Assembly: GCF_000708205.1 (NCBI RefSeq)
Contig: NW_014575563.1
Location: forward strand, 2,246,068 to 2,310,067
Reading direction: 5' to 3'
Origin: Mixia osmundae IAM 14324
Taxonomy: Eukaryota > Basidiomycota > Mixiomycetes > Mixiales > Mixiaceae
Length of the DNA stretch: 64,000 bases
The notes under the pieces were generated by a model. The model worked only from the letters and a program-made list of their open reading frames with translations. It was not told where the DNA came from and searched no databases. The translations under genes were made by a program, and so were the position numbers. Position 1 is the first letter of the stretch. Every line of letters starts with the position of its first letter. Shown one piece after another: positions 21,614 through 31,667 of this stretch.

Positions 21614-22659
21614 AAAGTCTTACAACATCTACGTCGCAGTTTCGTGCTGCTGAGCCGGCCAATGCAATGTTTCGATGCAAGCAACGGCGGCTGAGTGCCG
21701 AAAAGCTCGGTCTACTGAGCTGGGCTTGGTGACTTTGCCTTTGCTTGAGTCAGCGAATGTTCCAAGCGGCGACTGTGCTTGCTGAAGCCGCTCGGAGCCG
21801 CATATAGTGTGGGTTGCGCTGGTGTCATCATTGGCTGGGCAGTCAGGCAGTGGCTCGCGGATACCCTTCGCCATTGTCATCGCGGCACTTGCGATTTCGC
21901 CAAGCACAAAGGCCGAAGCCGGGTAGCGCATGACTGCAATGTTGGCATCGAGAGGCTCGAGATATTAGATCTCCAAATAGTGAGGGCTCGAACGTACTGT
22001 GGATCGCACAGACCAAGCAGCACTTTGAATTGCTCGCCCGCAAGAGTATTCACTAAGTGCCACACTTAGCGGGGCCTATATCGCGTGCACCTTCCTCAGC
22101 TGCGCTGCTCCGTATGCTGCGGCTGCCTGACACTACCCAGCATCTAGCGAACCTTGCGTTGACGTCTCCCCTGCATGTCGACTGCGTCACACGGGCTGCG
22201 CCAGTGCAATCGGACTAGATTCCGGGTTGCGGCGTGCAGGCGCCGCCGATCTATAGGGACTAGGCTGCTGTGTTTGCAGAGCGCCCAGAAGATATATAGT
22301 CCTCTCATACGACTCGAAGAGATATGAGATTCTGCGCAATGAAGTCGAAGAGGGACGCTGCATGGGGGAAACACGACTCGCGAGCACATATCGAAAGGCC
22401 CGCATCAATTCTGCGCGTGCAAGCTCTGTGTCGTGCAGGGTGAGATTCACTCATGCGCAGCTGTAATGATGCTTAAATTGACCCTGGCCAAACCGCTCGA
22501 GTTTCGATGCAGGCAGGGCTGACGTGGATTTGCGCGACGCGCAAAAAAATAGAAGTCGCCGAAGGACCTGGCTAAATCTCATTGTTGCTGCGCTGGGTGG
22601 TTGCAGACATCGCCAAGCTCTGTCAAAAGGGAAGACCCGAGGACATGGTCTCCAGGACC

Positions 22660-22664
22660 AAAAA
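22660..22664 (-). terminator. Pol III terminator for tRNA-Leu
   Basis: Five T residues on the minus strand, 27 nt past the tRNA 3' end; the first T run of that length downstream. Confidence 0.6.
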
Positions 22665-22690
22665 GTTGGGAGTTTTTGGAGGTCGCATAT

Positions 22691-22783
22691 TGCACGCTAT
22701 CGGAGTCGAACCGATCAACTTTCGAACATGCGGGCTTCGTAGAAGACCTTAAGCATGCGCCTTAACCGCTCGGCCAAACGTGC
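22691..22783 (-). tRNA. tRNA-Leu (anticodon AAG) with a short intron
   Basis: Class II tRNA fold on the minus strand. Acceptor stem GCACGTT pairs with AGCGTGC (one G-T pair), discriminator A. The D region TGGCCGAGCGGTTAAGGC carries the A box; the T arm ATCGG-TTCGACT-CCGAT carries the B box. The anticodon stem CATGC/GCATG encloses 21 nt, which fits a 7-base loop with anticodon AAG followed by G37, plus an intron of about 14 nt inserted after position 37. The variable arm has about 11 nt, as in Leu tRNAs. No CCA is encoded, as expected for a eukaryote. Confidence 0.9.
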
Positions 22784-23854
22784 ATACACCTCGGTATCAA
22801 ACATGGTTAATCTGCTGTATATATTCGCTTGCCGTACTTGCTGTATATGCACACTTGCAAATCTTGTACAGGCACACAGAGCCAGGTAGGTCAGCTACTG
22901 TTCATGCGCCATTGAGGCTCGTTTGAAGGATGTCGTCAGAAGCAGAAGCCAGACCACGGCATCGACCACGGCTTTTACTATCCAAGTTTCATCGGTAGCT
23001 GCACAGCTGTCTGTCGGTCAAATCAAATTCGTCAGCTGTGTTATCAACTCGTTCAAATTCTGTCAGCGTGGCTATGGCATCCCAGACAAGCCTCATGGCA
23101 CATACAGACCATACAGACTGAACGCGCTTTCCTTGTTTGACGCGCCCAACGCCTGACGTCGGAGCTCAGCCGAGCCGGCGCTGGCCAGCAGCGCCGCGGG
23201 TCACACATGGAAACGATGCACAGTCTCCTCATGACTCGATCAGAAGACGTTACACTATACACAGCGTGGTCACAAACGCCCGGGGCTTTCGATACTGTAC
23301 ACATTCATCGCGCACGATTGATTGCAGCTGATTCTTGGTACAAATTATATTTGCTTGAACCATGATCAGTCATTTGAATCGTTGAATGTACAAGAAAAAG
23401 CGCGAAGCATAGGCACGAGTCCTCCTTCGACATAGCGCGACGCTTACAACGAGACACAATGCGCACCCTTCACGGTCGTATTCGGCTTTGCTCAGGTTTT
23501 GATGGCGCAGCAAGCTCAACTCGGGCAGCAGTAGAAAAGTCGAGATCTTCACACCGGCTGGCGCGGCGGGCAACGAGAGGCAGCTGCCGTTCACTGTCAA
23601 GCCAGGTCAAGTCAGGTAAGAACCTCTGCAAAGAGATTGCCAAGCTAGAAATCATCTGCGGTACGCTAGTACATCCGTCAAGGCAGTAATCCGACCCTGC
23701 GGTCAAGATCCATGCGCCTGTAGCAAGCGGCTCTGCCTCTGCAAGTCCGTCGAAGCAGTAGGCTGTACACCAGATGCAAGTGTCCAGCTTGAGTGCTCGA
23801 GCGTGGCTTGGGCCACGTGATGGCTCCCGTTGCACGGGCGTGAGCACGCCGGGC
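22784..23854. other. Gene-poor stretch between tRNA-Leu and prefoldin 3
   Basis: About 1.07 kb. The part up to 23,400 shows only short frames. From about 23,507 to 23,822 a plus-strand frame with one possible 54-nt intron ends in a cysteine-rich segment (see separate entry). A minus-strand frame of 147 codons covers 23470-23913 but has no domain and overlaps the end of prefoldin 3, so I treat it as chance. Confidence 0.35.
23507..23822 (+). CDS. Possible small Cys-rich protein, 5' exon not found
   Basis: Reading from a possible acceptor (GGCGCAG, exon from 23507) the frame runs through SSRKVEIFTPAGAAGNERQL and FTVKPGQV to 23613, where a GTAAGA donor and a CTAG acceptor 54 nt later remove an in-frame stop. 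The second exon ends with a cluster spaced C-x4-C-x-C-x4-C-x-C (CGQDPCACSKRLCLC) before TGA at 23820-23822. The spacing recalls metallothionein-like metal clusters, but the protein is not recognised and no start codon was found, so both existence and function are uncertain. Confidence 0.25.
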
Positions 23855-24631
23855 TCATGCATTTTGCGCGGCTTGCTCTCTTTCGCGTCTCTCGCGCCTT
23901 TGCTTGACGTCAAAATTGTAAACGCGTGCGATATTGACTTCCGTAGTAGTGATTTGTTCTCTCAGAAAGACGAGATCTTCTCGTGCGTTTCGCAGTTGCG
24001 TCTTTGCGGCCTCTAGCTTGGTTGTCAATAGCGCGAGCGCCTCGGGTATGTCGTATGCGAGCATGGTGCTCGCCTGCGTCCTGTCAGCCCAGGATGAGTG
24101 CACGGAGAGGATGCGTACGCCTAGCCACAGATAGAGCTGACTGGACGGCGGTATGCTTGCGCGTGCATAGAGAGTATCGTTGAGTTCGAACGTAGTCTCG
24201 AGAGGCTCTTCAGCCGCCTATCTGCCTCTTCAGTCCGACTCCGAGTAGGGTGTGAGTCACGGACATGCTTCTCTTGCAAGACAGTGATGACCTTGAGCGT
24301 CTCTGTGAGCTCAGGGACCTTTGCCTCCAGGTTGGCCGCTTTGGAGCTTGTTGAGGTCTGCATGAATTTATACTTCCTGCAGGCTTTTCCTGCATGAGCG
24401 TATGATACTTCGTCTCTCATGCAGAACCCACGAGAGCGTCTCTTCAAGAGACTTGAGTACCCCTTCTGCCTCTGCCTCTGGGCCTCCGAGAAAGTCTGGC
24501 ACATTCTCCTGCAGCTCGAGATAAGCTTGCAATGAACGCAATGGGGGCGAGCGAACGATGAAGATCGCCCTTGGGATGCCCCGGGGATTGACGTCTGATG
24601 CGCCGACGGTCCTGTCAGGCTGGTCTGACAT
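23855..24631 (-). CDS. PAC10: Prefoldin subunit 3 (Pac10/VBP1)
   Basis: Alpha-type subunit of the prefoldin hexamer, which hands nascent actin and tubulin to CCT; CCT5 is in the same window but not linked. Five or six minus-strand exons give NPRGIPRAIF, a first helix ending GPEAEAEGVLKSLEETL, KYKFMQTSTSSKAANLEAKV, the linker EEPLETTFELNDTLYARA, and the C-terminal coiled coil with the family hallmark LREQITTTEVNIARVYNFDVK. One intron uses donor GTCCGT and acceptor GATAG, needed to join QEKH to AAEEPLETTF. Start at 24631 by homology to the usual short N-terminus. Divergent from RAD2 over 117 bp. Confidence 0.9.
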
Positions 24632-24748
24632 CGCGCTCTCCAAGAAGCGGCCTCGCACTCGACGAGCGTTTGTGCCGCACTCGGTACTCGCGCGCGTGCT
24701 GGCGCCCGAACCAAGTCAAAAGCTCGACGTGAGCCGTAAGATGCAATC

Positions 24749-27700
24749 ATGGGCGTACACGGTAGGCCGAATGCGTCACAGGTCCTGAATGCATCGCTGA
24801 CGAGAGCTGTGCAGGACTCTGGCCGATCATTCAGCCGGTCGCGAGGCCTATCGCCCTTGAGACGTTGGGCAACAAGCGAATGGCCGTCGACTCTTCAATC
24901 TGGCTGCATCAGTTCCAGCTGGCCATGCGAGACAAAGAGGGCAGGGCACTGGACAATGCTCATATTCTAGGTTTCCTCCGTCGGATTTGCAAGCTGCTCT
25001 ACTACGGCATCAAGCCCGTCTTTGTCTTTGACGGTGGTGCGCCCGTCATCAAGCGCATCGCCGTATCCGAGCGGAAGCGACGCAAGCGTGGAGGTGCAGA
25101 CAGTCTCGCAAAGACAGCAGAGAAGCTACTCTCGGCCCAGCTCAGGAAAGCAGCCGTAGAAGAAGCAACCCGCAGGCAACCTGTGTCTGCCGCCATCACA
25201 GACGGCACGGGCGACGTGATAAACCAGGATACGGTCTACCTTGACGACCTCGAAGCGGGCGTACCTCCTCGACATTTCTCTGCCATTTCTGGCGTCCAGA
25301 TAGGAGCTGCCTCGAGCCCAACCAACGAGCGCTCCTCGGAATCGCCTGCTGCGCCGACCAAGAAAAAGTATGTGCATAGGGATCCCTATGCTCTGCCAAC
25401 GCTCGATGAGCCTCTACACGCCAAAGCCACACTGTCGGACCCTCGCATGGCTACCGAGGACGAGCTCAGGTCCTTCATCGACGAGATGCGGCCCGAAGAC
25501 TTTGATCTAGGCTCGCCCATGTTCATGAATCTGCCGACAGAGGTCAAATACGAGATCATCGGCGACTTGCGCATTCGATCCCGCCAGTCCAATCATTCAC
25601 GTGTCCTCGCAATGAAGAAAGCTCCCACTGCGCTCGACTTCTCGAAAGCGCAAATCATGCATCTCAAGACGCGCAACGAGCTCACGCAAAAGCTACTGAC
25701 CGTCACTGACGTTATCGCAAACGCAAACATAACCGTGCCCATCAGGATTGCGTCTGAGCGCAACAAAGAGTACGTCTTGGCAAAGCAGAGCGCGGATGAT
25801 GGCGGCGGATGGGTTCTCGGAGTGAGGGACGGTCTCACGAAAGACAAGCCGATTCGGATCGACAATACGGACACAGACGAGACAAATGCGACGACGACCG
25901 ACGAAGAATTTGACGAAATTGACATTCCGGGGACGGCACGATTACCCTCGCCAAGCTCCGAGGAACGAAAACGTATGGCTCTAGATGCTATAAGGGCTCG
26001 GTTTGGTCCTGTAGCCAGAGAAGAGTATGATCCACACCTGGACGCTCAGCCCGTTCCTCCCCAGGCGCCGCTCTTTGCGACCTCCCGCAGAAATGCGGAT
26101 CGTTTAACGGGACGCCAAATAGGTAGCACGCAAGGAACAAATGTCAGCGAGCCAGGGAGGGCGCGAGCTGCAGAAAGCGCATTGCCGGTCGTTCCGTCCG
26201 ACTCCGATTCCGACGAGTCGATGGATGAAGTCGCCGTGCACAGCATGGCCAGATCATCCACTCGTCGCGAACCACCTCCAGCAGTATCTGTCAGCCCAGC
26301 ACTGGATGCTACGGTTCGGCAAGAAGTTCCACTCGAAGAGTCAGCTGCTGATCAAGATGCCATTTTGGCTAAGGACTATGCTCAGCCCGAATCCCAGCAA
26401 GCGGTCGCCCAGGCGCCCAACGGACTAGCATCTGAGAAAGCTCGCGCTATCGAGGGCTCGCATCATGACATCGACAAGCCCATAATAATGCGCGACAAAA
26501 GACCAGCGTCAGGCTCGCCGGGGCCATCAGTGGCAATACTTGACACGTCTGGCGGCCAGGTCGTGGCACCGTTGCAGCCCAATCCTCCCATCCAGACCAC
26601 GTCCAAGGAAGCTGCAGACGAATCTGTGCGTCACGATTCGCTCTTGCCTTTGACAGCCGACGCGAATCGAGCCTCGTCTCCGCCGGCGCAGACGTCTAGA
26701 TTGTCAGCGCCGCAAGCCTCATTGGACTCACCGCGAACCTCGTCAGACTTCATTGAGTCAGCGACGGCAACTCGGTCGGAACTACAAAAACCTGCACAAC
26801 ACTCTGCAGCGGAGCGTGATGTCAATTGTACCCGCTCTGCAGCAAATGATGAATCATTTCACGACGTGCGCGAGCGCTCGTCTAGTCCAGCGGGCTCAGA
26901 AGCGTCGGATTTCATCGCATGGCAGCGCACACCTACGCCACCCTCTCGCGTCAGGCGCACATCTACGCCACCATCCCGCACTAGGCGGGTAACAGTGCCC
27001 ATGGAGAGTCCAGAGGAGCAGCTTGCAGATTTTCCCATGCTCGACGCTGGCCACGAGCTATCTGATGAGGCGCCGGACGATGATGAAGAGGCCGAGCAAG
27101 GTCTGCAAGAAGAAACGAATGAATTCACACGCTTTCTCGCCCAACTCAAGAATCGCAACCTTGACGAGATGCGACAGGAAGTTGAAGCAGAGATCAAAGT
27201 CCTTGGTCAACAGCAAAAGACGGATCGAAGGAATGCAGACGAGATCACCCAGCAGATGGCAAAAGAAATCCGCGTCATGCTACGTCTCTTTGGCATACCT
27301 TATGTGGATGCACCGATGGAGGCTGAAGCACAATGCGCTCAGCTTTGGATGGCAGGACTCGTTGATGGCATCATCACAGACGACTCGGACGTGTTCCTCT
27401 TTGGCGGCGGGAGAGTCTTCAAAAACATGTTCAATCAGAACAAATACGTCGAATGCTTCTTGCTCTCCGACATCGAACGCGAGCTCAGTCTCGATCGCGA
27501 CAAGCTTTGCAAGCTAGCCTACTTCCTTGGATCAGACTATGTTGAAGGCTTGCCCAAAGTTGGGCCTGTGCTCGGCATGGAGCTCATGCGCGAGTTTCCA
27601 GGCCCTGCCGGTCTTGTCGAATTCCGTCGGTGGTGGATAAAAGTCCAGAAGGGTCAAGATGGAGAAGCAGATCTGAGAACCGCTTTTCGCCGTCGCTTCG

Positions 27701-28574
27701 TGCGTCGCGACCGGTAGTCGTCTGAACAGTCGCTGACAGACAAGCAGAAAAAGTCGATGAAAACCCTCGTACTAGATGAATCGTGGCCTAATCCAGCCGT
27801 TGTTAGTACGCTCCCGACTAGAGAGTCAAGGCTGATTGGTGCGCAGATGGATGCTTACCTTAATCCTGACGTCGAAACTTCGTCAGAACGCTTCACATGG
27901 GGCTTGCCGGATCTGGACGGACTTCGCCACTTCCTGATGGACAGTCTTGGCTGGGCAGCGCCCAAAGTCGAGGACCTGCTCTTGCCATTGATCAAACGGA
28001 TGTCTGACAGAGTACGCTGTGCATCTCAGCGATGACCCTGCTGATGATGCGAACTGTGCAGAACCGAGGCATTGCCAACATGCAGGGCTCGCTCGAGCGC
28101 TACTTCGATGTAACGGGTGGCATGGGTCAAAACGCGCGATTGCAAAAGAAAGGGTATGGCTCGGCCCGTCTTCAGGCGGTCGTGGAGTCCTGGCGTAAGG
28201 CGCAACATAGCACTGCCGCCACTTCGTCCGATGACGAAGAGCAAGTCGAGAGGCCATTGATGAAGAAGCGGACGAGCTCGAGCTCTACGACAAGAAAGCG
28301 CGCGTCTAGCTCGCCTTCGGCTTCCAGGAAGCCAGTGCCTCCAGCACTAGCGTCAATGAAGCCAAAGCGAGCACGACACTCGGACAAGAGACCGGCAGTC
28401 AGCTCAGACGAGGCTGGAGAAGGCTATACGCCTCGGCCGACTGAATCGCGCAAACGCAAATCGGAAGCGTCTTCTGCAGGAGGGTCTGCCACGTCCAGGG
28501 CAAGGCCACGAGCCAGGCGAATAGCAACCACAAACACGATACCGAAGATTACAGAGCCAGAGGCTGACCTCTAA
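24749..28574 (+). CDS. RAD2: DNA repair endonuclease Rad2/XPG
   Basis: Structure-specific nuclease that cuts 3' of the lesion in nucleotide excision repair. A 13-nt first exon (24749-24761) encodes MGVH and joins at 24815 to GLWPIIQPVARPI, the standard XPG start. The N domain (MAVDSSIWLHQFQLA, FVFDGGAP) and the I domain (MEAEAQCAQLW, TDDSDVFLFGG, LGSDYVEGLPKVGPVLG) carry the expected acidic catalytic residues. They are separated by a spacer of over 600 residues, acidic and Ser/Pro-rich, with two near-repeats TPPSRVRR / TPPSRTRR. After an intron (27698-27748) come the C-terminal core and QGSLERYF (28083-28106), a good PCNA-interacting PIP box, followed by a basic tail likely to be the nuclear signal. 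About 1,200 residues, normal for XPG. Confidence 0.95.
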
Positions 28575-28646
28575 TGACCATTAAAACACTGTACATGTTG
28601 TAAGAAGACACGCATCTTCCCGGCGCCGCGTCGTCGTCGTTGCCAC

Positions 28647-29645
28647 ATGGAATCTCACCATGCTGCAACACGGACTCAAATGACGACTCTATGCCTGGCT
28701 TGTGCCTCCGAGCCTCTGCCCAGCAAGTCCAAAGAAGGTCTGGATGAGAAGTCAGGCTCGCAAGATGAGCGGACCTATCGGACGCCCTGCTGTGCTCGTC
28801 CGATCTGTGCAACCTGCCTACACAAGCGCCCTCGATTGGGCGAATATTGCCTGTATTGCCAGCGATCGATCGATATCGTCTCCCGTCCTCCGCCGGCGTA
28901 TGATCCTCTCGCGGCCAATAGCGGTGCATTCAGCATCGGCGATGATGAGGATGACGATCACCATGGGAGTCTGCAGCACGAACTTGCAGAGCCAGACGCG
29001 AAGGGCTCACCACCCGCCTACTTAGCGGACGCAAGCTTGGCAGATCTGCCTGCTGAAAAGCCGAGTGAAAGAGAGACGGCGCTGCATTATATTAGACCAG
29101 AGGACACGTTGATCGGCATTTCTTTTCGGTACGGTGTCGAGGTAAGGATCTCGTCAGCAGGAGGATGCTTGGCTGAACGTCATGTCCAGCCGCGAGCGCT
29201 GGCAACGCTCAACCGACTGCCGCTTTCCATTTTGACGACGAGCCCCCAGCTGCTACACACACGCTCATTTCTGATTTTGCCCGGCCACGCCAAGCCGTCC
29301 GAGTCTCCCCAGCCACTGTACACACCCGAGCAAGAACGCCGGAGGCTACTCATCCGGCGATTCATGCTCGCCGTTAAGTGTCCCGAACAAGGCGTCGCAG
29401 AGTCGTACATCAAACAGATTGAAGACGCCAGGCGCAAGGAGTACGCGCTTCTCGCCACAGAGTCTGGTCAAGCTGCTGGCCTTCGAACAGGTGGTGAGCT
29501 GGAAGAAGCCGTCGAGGCCTACACGCAAGATCTCCAGTGGGAGGAGGAGCAAAGCAAGGGCAAAGGCAAGTACACCGGCTCACGTATTCGCAGCGTGGGC
29601 GAGCTTGCCTTCAACCAGACATTGCTCTCTCGGGCTCGCTCATGA
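28647..29645 (+). CDS. LysM-domain protein with an N-terminal zinc-finger-like region
   Basis: About 315 residues after removing the intron at 29142-29189 (GTAAGG...CAG, 48 nt, no stop, multiple of three). The N-terminal 70 residues contain paired cysteines CLAC, CC, CATC and CLYC, resembling a small RING or zinc ribbon. The LysM domain follows: HYIRPEDTLIGISFRYGVE, then LNRLPLSILTTSPQLL and the strand FLILPG. No signal peptide, so unlike secreted chitin-binding LysM effectors this is the intracellular type conserved in fungi and animals. The C-terminal part is helical and charged. Role unknown. Tandem with RAD2, 72 bp downstream. Confidence 0.82.
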   Translation: MESHHAATRTQMTTLCLACASEPLPSKSKEGLDEKSGSQDERTYRTPCCARPICATCLHKRPRLGEYCLYCQRSIDIVSRPPPAYDPLAANSGAFSIGDDEDDDHHGSLQHELAEPDAKGSPPAYLADASLADLPAEKPSERETALHYIRPEDTLIGISFRYGVEVRISSAGGCLAERHVQPRALATLNRLPLSILTTSPQLLHTRSFLILPGHAKPSESPQPLYTPEQERRRLLIRRFMLAVKCPEQGVAESYIKQIEDARRKEYALLATESGQAAGLRTGGELEEAVEAYTQDLQWEEEQSKGKGKYTGSRIRSVGELAFNQTLLSRARS

Positions 29646-29931
29646 TGTCACTTCGCGCGCATATCAGCCTATGTATCGCATTTGTTGTACCTCTCACGTT
29701 CTGACAGCCACGACCAAGCAGTCCTTCGGGCGTTGACTCGATCAACTGATTGCATCGTGCGTTTGAGTACTGCGGCATTTGCAGATCTGTAGGACGCGCT
29801 CATCACGAAGTCGGCACGAACGCGGCGAGTCCTGGCGGTGCACCGACTGAGATGATCTACACTTTGTCACCGGAAGCTCGGTAGCGCTGGTCAGCTCACA
29901 GTGGTCCTCAGCCTCAGCACGCCACTCCAGC

Positions 29932-31103
29932 ATGAAGCCTCCCCTTGCAGCCAAAGCGGGCAAGGCGAAGATGCCGGCCGCGGAACCGCGCGAGGAGGCA
30001 GAGACGAGAAGGAAGCAGGAGGGCGAAGAACGAGCAGCGAGGATGAGAGAGGACATGATGCGCAAGGAAATGGCGTTTCAGCAAAAGCGAGAGCAGAAGA
30101 GATACCAGGCCGAGCAAGACAGGCTCAAGGGAATTCCGGCCCAAGCAGTCAGCAAAGTCGCTCAGCCTCCCAATGCCCGCAAGTCAGTCATGAGCAGCAC
30201 GGTGAGCTGTCGGTGTGATCTGCCCTGAGCCCACGCTGAGCTTTCACTGATCGCCAGGCCCACCTCGCTCGTCCGACGCCAGTGTCACGCGAGCAACGCA
30301 GGCGGGATGCCCTCTTTGCTGAGGACGGGCCTTCGCTGCTGATGATCCCCGTACCGAGTAGGATCGATGTCGGACCTCACACGCTTGCAAGAGGTCGCCT
30401 TTCACAGGGCTCAAGCTCTGATCTACAGCGGGAGCGAGTGTCACCTATGCCGACCAAGAGTGGATCGCACGGGAGGTCAGCCGTGTCGGCTCACCAGGCT
30501 GGAGCGCAGCGTCATGAACGTGGCAAGACAGCACTGCCCGATCTCGAGCTTGCACGTACTTCCGCGAAGCGCGACAAACGGTCGATCGAGGAAATTGAGG
30601 ACGATCTCAAGCTGCAGCGTGCAGGGCAGTACGGCTCTCCAGCAGGCAACGATGCGAGATCTGCCACCACCTCTGAAACATCCAAATTTGCGCAAAAGAC
30701 CGCAAAGACATCGCAACGTCATACCGCGCAACGCGCAGGACGACAGAAGCAGGACCGGAAACATCCGAGAAAAGGCGAACAGGCGAGCGTGGGCGGGAGC
30801 AAGAGCGTTGTCGACCAGCAATCCGAAGAGGAAGAGAGTGTGGATAGCTCCGAGATCGATGATGAGCCGTCGCGCAGGCCGGGCAGTTACATCTGGCAGC
30901 TTGTCAATGGTGACCGCCGACGTCCGCATTACGATAGTGACGCGTCGTCGAGCGATATGGAGGCCGATGCCGAACAAGTACGCAGAGAGGAAGCCAGGGC
31001 TGCTCGGATCAGCAGGCGCGAAGATGACGAGCTTCTGGCGGAAGAAGAAGCGCGACGGGCAGAGAAGCGTCGGCGCCTCGCACGGCAACGGGCAAAGCAG
31101 TAA
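29932..31103 (+). CDS. SPT2: SPT2 chromatin protein
   Basis: Histone H3-H4 chaperone that travels with transcription. Exons 29932-30201 and 30258-31103 give 371 residues. The N-terminal third is a basic coiled-coil region (REEAETRRKQEGEERAARMR, QQKREQKRYQAEQDR). The middle is Ser/Arg-rich and disordered. The C-terminal SPT2 domain is recognisable: SYIWQLVNGDRRR, then SDMEADAEQVRREEARAARI, then SRREDDELLAEEEARRAEK and a lysine/arginine tail. The DMEADA motif is the family signature that contacts H3-H4. Convergent with OST4, about 155 bp between stops. Confidence 0.92.
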
Positions 31104-31258
31104 GCGCCTCCTCAAGCCATCCGCAGACGTAGACTATACATCACGAGTTGTTGTAATCACACAACAGAGCAGAGCCATCGAACATGAATGTTAGGCATAC
31201 GCCGAGCAAAGGCACATGCTATCGACGATGCCGGCGCGATTGCCATGCTTTCGAGCGG

Positions 31259-31460
31259 TCACTCGACAGCGACCTGGTCTCTTATGATGCCCTCCTCTTG
31301 CCGCCTCGCGTTGACATCGATCAGCTGGTAGAAGATGGTCAATATGACGGCAGTGATGCCGAGTGCATTGGCCAGGTTACTCAGGAAGACATCGCTGGTC
31401 AGGAGACCGAGTCAGAGGCCGTGAGCACGTTCAAAGCTGGTGACACGCTTGCCTGATCAT
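31259..31460 (-). CDS. OST4: Oligosaccharyltransferase subunit Ost4 (47 residues, two exons)
   Basis: Tiny ER membrane subunit that holds Stt3 and Ost3/6 together in N-glycosylation. Exon 1 is only 8 nt (31460-31453, ATGATCAG), exon 2 is 31394-31259. The joined protein starts MISDVFLSNLANALG, close to the Ost4 consensus MISD-QL--LAN-LG, followed by one transmembrane helix (ITAVILTIFYQLI) and DVNARRQEE, equivalent to the usual H-VNAKK end. The 58-nt intron begins GCAAGC, with a CTGAC branch point eight bases before the end of the intron. A GT donor six bases further in would also keep frame but breaks the MISD motif. Too short for ordinary gene finding. Divergent from the glycosylase gene. Confidence 0.85.
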
Positions 31461-31667
31461 CTCCACGGTTGTCAGAGCACGCCTGTCGTCCGCTGCGAGC
31501 GTACTGGCGAATGTCCGTGACGCTTGACTGGCTAGGCTCGGCTGCTCGCGCGGTCGCGATATTGCCAGCAGCTTTCGAGCTTCGAGGAGCCAGAGCGATC
31601 GAACGAGTTGGCAAGCCTGTCGCTCATACAGCGCCTCGTCAGCCTGCAGATCGCGAGCGGTCGCATC

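Larger units (their letters stand above)
21122..22690. other. Gene-poor stretch with weak reading frames
   Basis: About 1.6 kb without a convincing gene. On the plus strand, 21484-21613 encodes an F-box-like segment (PPQVLQKVLSYFPAKDMLICA) that soon ends. On the minus strand, frames starting at 22450 and 22065 read for 60-90 codons, but I could not join them into a protein I trust. No repeat or mobile element is visible. It may hold a poorly conserved gene or decayed genes. Confidence 0.4.

Noticed and set aside
23470-23913. Minus-strand frame of 147 codons next to prefoldin 3
   Set aside because: No domain, overlaps the prefoldin stop region; kept only as an antisense caution for the Cys-rich candidate.
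30367-31194. Plus-strand frame of 275 codons
   Set aside because: Second frame over SPT2; the SPT2 frame carries the conserved DMEADA domain.
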